Source of the DNA: Stemphylium vesicarium
Lineage: Eukaryota > Ascomycota > Dothideomycetes > Pleosporales > Pleosporaceae
NCBI GenBank assembly: GCA_004380135.1
Contig: QXCR01000009.1
Location: 248,001 to 312,000, forward strand
Reading direction: 5' to 3'
DNA: 64,000 nt
Shown here: positions 34,388 to 44,947 of the stretch, one piece after another
Layout: every line of letters begins with the position of its first letter
Position numbering within the stretch: position 1 is the first letter of the stretch
Program-made: the position numbers and the translations under genes
The notes under the pieces: generated by a model
What the model was told of the DNA's origin: nothing
What the model saw: the letters and a program-made list of their open reading frames with translations, nothing else
Database searches by the model: none

Positions 34388-35918
34388 GTCGTAACGCTGC
34401 ACTGTTGTGCTTATAGCAAAGCTGTGTGATTGAATAGTGTATAATCCGGACACAACGATGGTAATAAGTGCTGCCGCCACAGCAGCGAATGCGGAAGCGC
34501 AGGTTGCTACATGTCCTTGACGAAGAGCCGGTGGAAGGGTAAGAAGCGGTGTAGTACCCAAGTAATCTGAGGCGATGCTGCGCTTTGCTGTTGCACCTGA
34601 ATTCTTCGCAAGAAGGTGATAAGGGCCTAGCAGGGTAACGTTGAAGTAGATGGACGAGTAAAGAAGTGCGAGTTCAGTCAATGCGCCAGCAGGTACTACT
34701 GTAGCCCAAAATTGCCCGTTTTCACGAGATGTAACCGCCATGAGCCCGTCGAGTCGATCGGACCTCTGCTGAAGTATTTCCAAAGTCACGATGATCGCCA
34801 AGCAAAGGGCGATTGATGAGGCTCTCACCCACACTTTTAACGTGTAAGGACACCAGTTCCTGACCTCGCCTTCATGTTATGGGCTAACAGTCTCCTTTTT
34901 CTTGTTGTTCCTATCGTCATTGGAAGCTTTCCCCTGCTTCAATGGTTTACTCTCAACTGCCACACTCGAGATAATATTGAACGTGTGGGTTTGTTGCCCT
35001 AAAGACTTGAAAGTAGCTGCCACAGACTCGAAGTTTCGATCGCGTATGATCTCTTCGACTTTTCGGTAAGAAGTTCGCCCAAATTTTCTCAACTCGGAAG
35101 TACGACCAAGAATCGACGCCATGCCGTTAATGCTATTCGGATTTGTGGGTGTGACTTTGGTTGGAAGGATAATCACTAGGGTGGCCGTCAAGCTCAAGCA
35201 GAGTAACATTAGGACGGTGATGGCAATCAAAGGTGTTCTTTGAGCGTGAAGCCGATGCTTGACACATCGCAAGTTTCCGCTGAGACTGTCCGCGGCTGGC
35301 CGAAGTATCTGTTGAGAGACTAACAATGATAGACTTCCAGCGAACGCTGCAGTGACGGATGTCTCCAGATTCGAAGTGTTCAGTAGGGGATTGAGGTAAG
35401 AGCTACTGGGCTTAGGCCTTGTGAAAGGGATTGCAGATAGAGTTAGAAATGCGAAGTTAGCCTCGGTGATGTCGCCGGATGGTTCAACCCATGGCAGAGA
35501 TACATCGGGCGAGTTAGAAGCGTTGACTACGATAGCAAAAGCTGTTGTTGGATCCAGGTTTTCCAGTGGATCAATATCTGTATCAGCCGACTGTAGGTGC
35601 TCGTAATGCTGTTCACCATATTGGTTAACAAATACAGTGACATTCCGAATTTGGTAAAACGGTCGGCAGATTAGCGCGCTGTGGCATCCTCAACGAGTAT
35701 AAAACCAATGGTAGCTAGGAATCACCTATATTTAGTCACCTCCAGGCCTTCATCTGCTTGCGTCACGTATATGAGAAACTTCTCCTCCTCCGAACATTGA
35801 ACGGCTACGACGTCGCCCAGATGTTGTTACGGTCGAAGGCTTGAGTTGGGTTCCCAGCAGCAGCATGACTCGGGCTTCGCACGTGTCTGTGCTATACGTA
35901 ACATTGGCGCATTGGGTG

Positions 35919-36081
35919 CACAGTCCGCAACAAGCAAGTCAATCCGTTCACCTTTAGAGACCCACTTGTCTATCTAGGTAGGAATTAAACTTGTGTAGGG
36001 AACTACTAGGCCCGAACAGGTAATCAAGCAAGTCAACCCGGACCTTTTGAGTCCCACTTAATTGCTTGTTTCGGAGTCTTG
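35919..36081. mobile_element. Second hAT-like MITE in DUF3433 gene
   Basis: About 163 bp. Imperfect terminal inverted repeats share CCGCAACAAGCAA / CCGAAACAAGCAA, and two subterminal direct repeats of about 35 bp start CAAGCAAGTCAA (35931 and 36025). It is flanked by TTGGGTG at 35912-35918 and 36082-36088; boundaries could move by 1-2 bp, giving an 8-bp duplication with one mismatch. Removing it rejoins the host reading frame. More diverged than the 34260 copy. Confidence 0.7.
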
Positions 36082-36480
36082 TTGGGTGAATGGAGATTCA
36101 TTGTAGTAGACCGGTTCTTGCTTGAAACTGGCTTCGTCGCACTCGAGTCCGGGGTAAATGTCTCTAGTGACGCCATTATATCTTACATTAGCTAGCGAAG
36201 CCTCGTCGTTGGGCAGGTTGAATGGCTCGACAGAAAATATAGACCCTGTCCATGGTGACCGGGGAAGATCCTCTCGTTCAATATCGTTGTATAGCGATAC
36301 AGACTCCCCAGCCGACGGATCGGATGTATTCCAGTGGCTTGCATCGAACAATGCAGTTCTAACAAGTGTCGCTTTGTCAATCGTGATGTTCGTGGTATGT
36401 ATGATGAGGAGACTGGTAGATAGGGCTTTCTGATCATTACAAGTTAGCTATCCTGCTGATTCATGGGGAGTTGCAACGCT

Positions 36481-37653
36481 AGATCATACTCACTATCGTG
36501 GTCGCAAACCTATACTCGTATCATCAGAGGGAATGTATTGTACCAATCACAGGCATCTCTTGGCCAGCTGGGTGTCGCAGACAAATGCAATGCCCCCTTG
36601 TATCAAGGCTGTTCAAGATAGAGCAGAGCGTATGGCTGTGGGATCAGACTTGTCATCAAGCCGGCCAGAGGGTTGATTTCAGCCCGAGGATTACCTATTT
36701 AGGTTTAGCGACTGCCTATATAGGCCTAGCAGTCATCTTATGAAGTTAGAATCGAGCTCAAATTCACGGCCGGGCCGACTTGTTGACATGTCTGTGTGGG
36801 ATGATCTGTACCTTAGCAGCCTCATTGTCAAGAAGCAACTCCGAGGTAGTCATGATGTACGAGCGCTGTTGCAGCTTTTCGGAAGCAAGGAACGAATATG
36901 TAGAGTGAAAACGCGACCCTTCTGCCTGCTTGGGCGAGAAGCGCGATGAACGGGAACGTAAGGCTCTAGTAGCAAGACCCATCACGTTGGAGCGCGAAGC
37001 CCAGAAGGGGAAGCGATAATGGTACTAGTTGAGAAGGCAAAAGCTTCACGCAAACAGACGCGGCAAGAATCTTGTTGCGTAATGACTGAGATTTCCGTGC
37101 AGCCGTCGAAGATGAGGTTTGTAGGAGAGGAATAGTTGTGGCGTTGAGGCGCGCGTTGGTGTTCTGCGGGGCACACTGAATCCGGACACATTGCGCACGG
37201 GCACGTTAACGCTTGCCTCCCCTCATCTCCAACAGGCCCGTCTCCATCATCCGAATCAAACTCCATACATCCTCACGCTGATGCATTCACTCCCCCTTCA
37301 AACAGAAAGAAAGGAATGTCGGGGGAGAAAGTATTGTGTCGGACCGATTCCGTCTCCGTTGGGTGTAAGGCGGGAATAGCAGCTCGGGAGTAACGACGAT
37401 TTGGTGTATGACGCGAGTAAGCAAGTAAACGATGCGGGGTCACACAGAAGTCGATTCCAAGGGTTTTGACAAAGTAACTCTGCTGATCCCCTAAAACTAG
37501 GGGGTTGCATGCATTCTATAGAAGATAATAAAGGTAGTCTAACGAAGAGTAAGATACGGAGAAAACGCAGAGCATATGCCCTGCACCTCGCCAAGACTGC
37601 TAGGCATAAACCTAGAGATCTACACCATACTACCCACATCCCTTGTGCAGCGC
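36481..37653. other. Intergenic with MITE; possible lost 5' end of DUF3433 gene
   Basis: Apart from the element at 36645-36794 no gene is supported. A frame at 36764-36985 (minus) could be a remnant of the DUF3433 5' region. A CCCCTA/TAGGGG hairpin lies near 37488-37504. Confidence 0.45.
36645..36794. mobile_element. Third hAT-type MITE, upstream of DUF3433 relic
   Basis: A 150-bp element with ends CAGACTTGTCATCAAGCCGG and, reverse-complemented, CAGACATGTCAACAAGTCGG. The 8-bp duplication TGTGGGAT lies at 36637-36644 and 36795-36802. The ends match the 34260 element, so both belong to one family. An internal pair CCTATTTAGG / CCTATATAGG lies at 36694-36725. No coding capacity. Confidence 0.82.
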
Positions 37654-39580
37654 TTAAGCCACGCACTGGTAAGACTCCGGCTTGGTGGCGTCTGCGTCCT
37701 CAGATACAAGACGCGGCATTGACGGGTAAGGGCACAGAATCCTCTCGTACTGCGTTCCAGCTGTGCTGTTGAACTTGATGGGAAGTGACTCGGGCGCAAC
37801 ACCATGCTCGACCCAATCAACCAGCGCGCGGAACGTATCCGTTGGCTGACCTCCCGTGCCACCGGCGCAATGACCGAGTCCGGGGACCTCGAAGTAGCGG
37901 AAGAAATCATCGACCTTTGAGTCGAGGTCCATGACGCGATGGTAATAGTCCCTGGTTCCTCTGCTAGGGATGGTTTCGTCGGCCTAGGTAATGAATGTTA
38001 ATACACGCACAAGGGAAGCAACTCTGGAGTGTCGAAGATGACGGAAGACTTACCAAGCCATGGTACGTGATGATCTTACCACCAGTGCTGCGGTAGACTG
38101 ATAGATCGGGATCGTTCGACCCGATGATAGAGTCGTACTGCTGCGTAGAAGCATGAAACAGGCGGGCGTATTCGTCCACCGACTCAATCAGCGTGTAGTT
38201 CCACTGGGGATCTTTCTTGACGAAGAATTTCAACCAGGCCTCGCCAAGCCCTTGAGGAGCTCCATGACAAGAAGTGCCGTTCGCATTACAAGTCGTGGAT
38301 GCAAGGCCAACACCGGAAGTAGTCAAGGAGGCTGGTATGGTTGTCAACCGAGACTGGTAGTCGAGTCCGTACCAAAGGAATTGGCCGTCAGAGGTTCTGG
38401 GACCTGTCCAGGCGGCATTCGCAATAGCGGCAGTCGCGTTGCTGATGGTGATGGTTTTGCCGAGTTCAGTACAGTTGATGGCGTTGCCGACCATCGAAAA
38501 GGGGTCAAAGGAGCACGCAGTAGTATCACTGATTAAACCATCTGCGACACCGTCGAGGGTATCACAAGATGCAATAACAGCTTCAGTAAGCGCGTCTAAC
38601 TCGCATTTGGTGGGGAAGTGTCCGGTCAGTTCCATCAGAATTTGCGTCCAAGACAAGCCGGAAAGCATCTGGGGGAAGTTGAACGCCGGAGCTGAAGCAG
38701 CGATGCCGTCGTAAGCCTCTGGGTAACGCTGCGCCAACATGAACCCTTGTCGGCCTCCCTGGGAGCAACCACTCCAGTACGCGTACTCCGCTGGTTGCCC
38801 GTAGAAAGAATTTATGATGTCTTTGGCAATGACAGACTAGTATTTCACCATGTTAGCGATGAGTGAGCGTAGAAGATAAGCAGCCCGACGACTGTGCCTT
38901 GAGAAGCATACCTGATCATTCAAAGACACCGAAGCCCTGTTTTGAAGTGCATACAAATCCACGTTTCCAGGACTGTTAAGGGCCCACGGATCCGGGAGGG
39001 TGGCTGATTCTATGCCAGCGTCTGTTGATGATGTGACGTATCCCTCGCCTAGCGCTCCAGCCATTTCCTCGTACGATATAAAGAAACGTCCAGCAACGTA
39101 GCCTCCGCCTCCGACGGCTTGAAGTCGCCCGTTCCATTCTTCCAGAGGAAGCCATGTCTCGACGTTGATATTGTCGCCTTGGCCTGGGTGTGTGTATGTC
39201 ACAGTGACATTGCAATAGTCGACGCTCTGCAGAGATGTAGAAGGATGATTGTAAAACAACTGGTCGGGTACTTCCTTGGTGAAGTTCTGCACAAGCGTGG
39301 CAGTAAGACCAAGGATTTCAGCGCCGAAGACGACGGGATACGGGATCGAGCTGGCATTGCAGGCCGAAGATGCAACAGTGATAGGCTGCATCTTTGCGAA
39401 AGAGGGTGGAGGGACGGCGGTAGGGTTGAGAGTATAGGAAGGTAGACTCTGCTCTAGCAATGCTGGCGCGAACGAGGAACGGATGTCGACATTAAAGAAA
39501 CCAGGTGCCATAGAGCTCTTATAATCGTCAGTAATGATCCTAGGTGAACCGAGTGCCGCAGTCGTCGCTAAGGGAGACAT
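37654..39580 (-). CDS. Tannase/feruloyl-esterase family protein
   Basis: Three exons, 38912-39580, 38054-38836 and 37983-37654, give 593 residues. The nucleophile motif is G-C-S-Q-G-G (WSGCSQGGRQGFMLAQRYPE). Further family blocks are the VGGGGYVAG loop, TSSTDAGIE, the late Asp region (YHGLADETIP) and the catalytic His in FRYFEVPGLGHCAGG. Paired Cys around Ser and His match the disulphide seen in this family. Known members cleave ester bonds in gallotannins or feruloylated plant cell wall. Oddly, the first ATG gives no signal peptide (MSPLATTAALGSPRI), although the family is normally secreted; a 5' exon or altered start is possible. A Zn2Cys6 regulator gene ends only 128 bp upstream. Confidence 0.88.
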
Positions 39581-39708
39581 AATTTAGCTGTCTGTACGTG
39601 CATTGTTCGAATTCTACGATATCGCCATGAGATGCGGGTGACGACTTTAGCCGTAGGAGCATTCGGGCATGCTATGGGCCGGGGCTATTCAGATACCTTA
39701 CCGATTGG

Positions 39709-41133
39709 CTACGTATTACACGATTGCTGCGCTAGCATCGCATTTGGCCACTCAAGCCATCCTTGCCAGAACGTGCCCAGGAAACCAGAAACCTCCTGGA
39801 TCAGTATTTGGCCTACATTTCCAACAAGCCACATGCGACGCCGACGATGTAGCAGCACTGCGTAGTGGCAAAGAATGACCAGCGCTTCAGGTCTTCGCAT
39901 TAACAAGAGATCAGTGAAAGCACTAGACAAGAGAATGGGCCATGCCCAGATCAAGCCAGAGGGCTGATCCTTTGGAAAAACTTCTCCAGGGCCAGGCTCG
40001 GTTTGGTAGACAAGCTCTAACTGAGATACAGCCTCACGACAGACTGACACAGATGCTGCGCCCATGCCCGCGTGGTTTAGCAAAGCATACAGGCGGTTGC
40101 TTACTACGGCAACTTCCTTATGCGAGGGTGAAGACCCGGCAGACAAGGAACGTCCGGCACGATCTAGCATAGAAGATATGCTAGAATGTCTTAGAAATTG
40201 CCAAGACTGCGCTACCACGGCGCGGACCCCACGGTGCAGACTGATGTACGTGAGGAGCTTGTCAAGTGTCCCACTTGTATCAGCCTCGATACTCGCAGTA
40301 GCATCGGCGAGCGCATGCAATCCCAGGAAGCTTGAGAACATCACCATGGGAACACAGTTCTCCGTCGTGACCACAAGATCCGGGACGTTGAACAAGCACA
40401 CAGCCTGCGTTTGGAGAGCCTTGGCTTCCGTACGATGGCGCTCTGCCTCTGCCGGCTGCGTGTGACTCATATGCATAGCAGATAATGCTAGCATCTGGTA
40501 CACGACATATGGCTCAGAAACTGCGATGGGCATCAGAAGGCGTACATGCTCACTATCATTGGTGCTTGTATCGTCGATGCTTGGCAACGTCTCAAGAATG
40601 AAGTGATTAAACAGCTGGATATGGCGAATGTTGAGAGCCGAGCATGAGAGTCCATGGTCAGCCGTATCCGCTGTAGATGGGGAAAAGATTGAGACTTGGA
40701 CCGGTAGCGGTGTCGGTAGCTGGCTTGCTGGATCCAAGCTAGGTGTTGCGGCTGTGGACGCCCAATCGCTCTGTCCTGGTGTATCAAGGGGTTGGGGCGT
40801 ATTGGTCGATTCCCTCGTATTGTCTGGTGCTCCCGTATTACTTCGCTCTGCGGTATTTGACCTTGCACGTGACAGTTGCCTGGGGGCTGTGCGTGGGGCT
40901 GGAGCTTGGTATACGCAGGTTCTAGAGTCGTTTACACAATTGACACATGCAGGATGAGCTTCATTGCACTAGAAGAAGAACCATGCTTTAGCAAACCATG
41001 CAGGGAAGGTGGAAGAACCGAACGGTGTTGACAAGGTCACCCGTGGACTTACCTTGATGCGCCGGCGCTTGCACTCCTGACAACCAAGTCTTGACTTTCT
41101 ATGGGACTTTCGTAAACGCTTCGCAGGCGGCAT
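39709..41133 (-). CDS. Zn2Cys6 transcription factor
   Basis: Two exons, 41053-41133 and 39709-40968, give 446 residues. The binuclear cluster C-x2-C-x6-C-x6-C-x2-C-x6-C spans the intron (GCQECKRRRIK, then CNEAHPACVNCVNDSRTC). A basic stretch (KRLRKSHRKSR) precedes it, and a Ser/Pro/Thr linker and a fungal-specific regulatory region (YQMLALSAMHMSH, CVPMVMFSSFLGLHALAD) follow, the latter typical of the UPC2/sterol-regulator-like group. The start is the ATG giving MPPAKRL. It acts in the nucleus by binding CGG-type half sites. Its end is 128 bp from the start codon of the co-oriented esterase gene, so regulation of that gene is possible but unproven. Confidence 0.9.
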
Positions 41134-41998
41134 AGCAAAAGTAAATCGGCTGGTGGCGGTCACCGTAATGGTTGTGCGACAGAAAGTAAAGAAGAATACG
41201 ATGGGTCTGAAGGAGTATTTGAATACGCTGACAAAGCAGGCTCAGACCTCAAGCTGACTAGCCTGGAGGGGAAATGGGGCTCGCGAAGTTTCATAAGTGG
41301 AACGCTGATGCGTCGAGATAACTGCCAAGGCGCTTGTCAAACGATCCGCCTCGGAGATTTCCACTACGCTAACCCGGGCACGGTCCAAACGCAAATACGT
41401 CGTATCAAGATATGCCCTAATGCTGCGAGAAATCCCTACGCCGAGCTCGACGATGGTCAAAGGCCTACTTCGGAAAGGGGTCTCATTCATACTCCACGTA
41501 TGCCCCTTACTAAAAGGTCCTAGTCCAGAAAAGTCTATTCCAAGGAACCTCACAATATCCGACGAGGCGACAGCCGCAAACAGTGTACCAACCTATTAGT
41601 CCTTCGTAGCGAGTTGATCAGAAGTAGTGTTTGATCAAGGATGGTGCTTCATCTCCCCTGGTACAATACCCCTGACCGTTTGTGCAGGCGGAAAGGCGGA
41701 CGATTACTACCTCGGTAGCCACATGGCGCAGCTACTAAAAAGCAACCTCAATACGTCGTATCTATAACGCCTATACAGAAAAATCCAGCCTTACCTATCA
41801 GATTTTACGAAATATACGCGACGGTCGTTCCATACATGAATTAGGCGAGATGCAGTGTGTACAAAGGCGCTCGTTATTTCGCGGTCTCCGAATTTCATAT
41901 CATCAACCTTCTTTACTTGCTCTCTAAAGTGCCTCAAGCCACCCGACTAGCCCGACACAGACTACCAACGAATTACCAAGCACGCAAAACTCTTCGCC
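41134..41998. other. Divergent promoter region between Zn2Cys6 and RTA1-like genes
   Basis: 865 bp without a gene. Several CGG/CCG triplets occur, but I could not define an operator. Confidence 0.45.
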
Positions 41999-42878
41999 AT
42001 GGCCGACGGAGTCGTACCTCTCGAGGGAGGCTACTACCTATGGAACTACGTCCCTTCGATCGCGGCGGCAGTAATCTTCATCATACTCTTCTTTGTCATG
42101 ACCGGCCTGATCTCTTGGCGCATGTATAAATCAAAAACATGGTTCTGCATACCGTTCGCCATCGGGGGTTTCTGTAAGCTCGACTCTGGCACTACTAGGC
42201 ATATCTTCTGAGAAATGCTAACATCGTTTCGTAGTTGAAGTGATCGGATACTGCGCTCGAGCCTCGGCATCCAACAAGACGGGAGAAATCATGCCTTTTT
42301 CTATCCAGAATACTTTCATCCTCCTTGGCCCCGCGCTCTTCGCCGCGTCCATCTACATGTGCCTGAGCCGCATTATCCGTAGTGTTCGGGCCGACAACCT
42401 CTCGTTAATCCAGCCGCGAAAACTCACTCGAACTTTCGTCCTTGGCGACGTCCTCTCATTCATGGTCCAGGGAAGCGCAGCGGGCTTGATGGTTACTGGG
42501 GACAACGCAAAGATGGGCGAAGGGATCGTCATTGGAGGTCTGATGATCCAGATCATCATGTTCGGCCTTTTTGCAGCTACGGCAGTTGTCTTCAAGAAGC
42601 GCATTAGTCGCAGTCCTACGCCCGAATCTTGCGATGCCTCTGCCCCTTGGGAAAAGAGCCTGCGCATGCTGTTCATTGTCAGCGCTCTTATTATGATCAG
42701 GTCTCTCTTCCGCGTTGTAGAGTTTGCCATGGGCAACGACGGATACATCCTTCAGCACGAGTGGACCATGTACATCTTCGATTCAGTTCTCATGTTCGCA
42801 GTCATGGTCGTGTATTATATGTGGTATCCCACGTACATTGCAGACGAGAAGGTGGGGCTAGAAACTCTTGTCGTTTAG
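41999..42878 (+). CDS. RTA1-like seven-transmembrane protein
   Basis: Two exons, 41999-42173 and 42235-42878, give 272 residues. Seven hydrophobic segments with RTA1 family signatures: EVIGYCARASASNKT after helix 2, TFILLGPALFAASIYMCLSR, GDVLSFMVQGSAAGLM, MLFIVSALIMIRSLFRVVEF and a C-terminal YYMWYP. Known family members (yeast Rta1, Rsb1) sit in the plasma membrane and take part in lipid translocation or resistance to toxic lipids and aminocholesterol. No signal peptide is needed; the N-terminus is short and outside. Length is normal. It diverges from the Zn2Cys6 gene and could be one of its targets, which is inference. Confidence 0.93.
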
Positions 42879-43083
42879 GTTTGTTCTTTCCGCTCGAGAG
42901 CCTGAGGAGGGGAAGCACCTGGTAGTATAGTACATCATGAATTTATTCGGATTTGGAATTGTTTCGGCAAGCCTCCATCATTACCATCAGAAAAAGTGAA
43001 GGCCTTTTTCTCTGGCGCTCTCACTACCCTTTCCATCGTACACAGATGCCTTAGCAAGTCTCTGCCACACGTTAAAGAAAAGC

Positions 43084-44562
43084 CTATGCTCCAGCAAACC
43101 TAACCCCGCCATTATTCTGCAAGCCCGCCAGTACAGGGAAAGCCTTGACATCAAACCCATCTTCCTCTAGACTATGCACGATATCATCTCCGAACCCGAC
43201 CATCTCCATCATGAGCGTCTGGAAGAACTTCAAGCGCATAAGCTGATGAAGCTGGGGCTTGAGTAAGTCTATCGCCGCATTGCGCAATGCGTCTTCTCGG
43301 TTTGGAGTATTACGCCAGATGAGGACGAAAGAGTCGAGGAAAGAGTTGATAACTGAAGAGACCGGGCTAGCCTGAGCATGCTTGTGGTCCTTGGACGACG
43401 ACGCGGATTTGGAGTTCAGGCCTGAGAAGTCGGTAACGTCGTATTCGGTGACATGAATGCCCATGCTGAGAATCATCTTTCCGATATTTAGGTACTCATC
43501 GATGGCGTGGCCGCACAGTTTGGGGACGTCGTACTTGGCACCGACGATATAGGCGTGGATGTGTAGATCGAGAAGCGTGATGTTGGGATATTTAACGCGC
43601 ATGTCCGGATCGAAAGTGTAGACGCCATCTTCCATGTACTGGATCATTGCCGTGATGGCGTATGGGAAGTCGCCACGGAGACGGATGCAGCGCGTATGAC
43701 CCTCCTGTTGAAACTGGTCAGTCGAAGTCACAGGTCTCACAGTCGGAAACGGCTCACGAAAGTTGGCTCGTCGAGCATCGGGGCGAAGAAACGAGATGCG
43801 TTGCTAAGAATGTACTTGTCGATCTTCATGACTTGCTTTCCTTTGTTGAAGGAGATAGCTACGTCTTCTGGTTGAATGTTGGGAAAGCAGCTGATTCGAC
43901 GTTAGCGAGATAACGTGAATCTGGAAGATAAATGCTTACTGTTGTAGCGAGGCCGTCTCTACCAGGAAGACATTTGCACGAGCTGCAGCGATCGGTGGCT
44001 GGTATGACCCTACTGGGGCTTCCGGAACATCCTGTAGCGACAAGTCCCGAAAGTGTAGCGCAGTTGGAGTGACTCCACCTGTATGGCGATCCTGACTGTA
44101 CACGGCATCTGAATCCTCGAAGATGACAGGTCCAGGCTCGAAGTACGAGTAAGAGCCAAGTACGTCATCTAGAGGCGAGCTAGACTTGGGATCTGGGATG
44201 AAGCCCGGAGGAGACGAGTTGATCTGAAGATGACCAAGCTCCGACAGAGGAATGTTGTATCCGCCTTGAGTAGAGGTTGTACCGCTATGCTGATGCTCCG
44301 AGTAGCCATCAAGGAACTGGGGTCCCGGTGGCAGCCGCTCGATCTCTTGAGGACCGCCCGAATGCTTTGTGAAGTCTGCCTTGGCGTCATGAAAAGGATC
44401 ATCATTTTCTTTGTCCGAGCCGAACAGAACGGTGAATGTATGAAAGGGTTGGGGGGAGGAGGCGGCAGACGCGCTAGCGACGCTACGCAAGGCCTTGCGA
44501 TACGGGTCATTTGGAAAATGAAAGGCCTTGCTGAAGCCACGCTTGCGATTTCTGGGGTTCAT
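43084..44562 (-). CDS. BTB/POZ domain protein (1)
   Basis: Three exons, 43940-44562, 43758-43890 and 43084-43704, give 458 residues. A disordered N-terminal region of about 210 residues is followed by a BTB fold: DVAISFNKGKQVMKIDKYIL, NASRFFAPMLDEPTF, a strand-helix pair around IRLRGDFPYAITAMIQYMED and the final helices LLDLHIHAYIVGAKYDVPKL. Known fungal BTB-only proteins often act as substrate adaptors of cullin-3 ubiquitin ligases; no Kelch, MATH or zinc finger is present, so the partner is unknown. It lies next to a second BTB gene on the same strand with a similar exon plan, suggesting an old tandem pair. Confidence 0.85.
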
Positions 44563-44947
44563 TGCCGCTTTGTTTTCGAGAGTCTCGGATTGGGTATGTC
44601 GTATGAAGAAAGCGACAGAAAGCTTTTGCCGAAAAGTTTCGCGCGTTCATATATCCATTGGACTCGAAGTGAACGTCGGGGAGGCGGAGAGGAAACGAAG
44701 GTGAGTGTGGTGCTTTGACCTCAGCTATTGGGATGAGGTCCATACTAGTAATTTCCACGGATTGGTGAAGGTGAGTGAATCCGGGTGGCGTTAGCGCCTG
44801 AAGAAGTGTTTGGCGTTTCGGTTACAGCCTTTGAAGAAAAGTGTTTTCATGCCGTACCTATGGCTAAACAAAGGAAATTCAAAAATATTTGCGCTATGCT
44901 AAGTCGTGCAACCTTTTAACATCAGAACAGCGGCGGCCGAAGGTTGC
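44563..44947. other. Intergenic between two BTB genes
   Basis: Promoter space of the upstream BTB gene and 3' flank of the next; nothing else recognised. Confidence 0.5.

Larger units (their letters stand above)
32897..36480 (-). pseudogene. DUF3433 multi-pass membrane protein, disrupted by MITEs
   Basis: Fungal DUF3433-type layout: large luminal or extracellular Ser/Thr/Asn-rich segments alternate with helices. Clear pieces are PLIAITVLMLLCLSLTATLV (near 35210), NWCPYTLKVWVRASSIALCL (near 34830), ASAFAAVAAALITIVVSGLY (near 34470), WSYDDLAIPIVVLP (near 34140) and a C-terminal block with two helices ending at 32897. An intron of about 50 nt lies near 34060-34105. Breaks: element insertions at 35919-36081 and 34260-34387, each bringing in a stop, plus TAA at 34877-34879 followed by continuing sense (HEGEVRNW). 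Omitting each element and one duplication copy rejoins the frame on both sides (SPFTQ to CANVTY; TVQRYD to NWNLTW). The 5' end is uncertain and may lie beyond 36480. The function of the family is unknown. Confidence 0.8.

Noticed and set aside
20932..36480. Sequencing error as the cause of all broken genes
   Set aside because: Multi-exon neighbours are frame-perfect throughout, and several breaks are stops or element insertions rather than single-base indels.
36694..36725. Telomere-like or satellite repeat
   Set aside because: Only two imperfect units, lying inside a MITE; not a repeat array.
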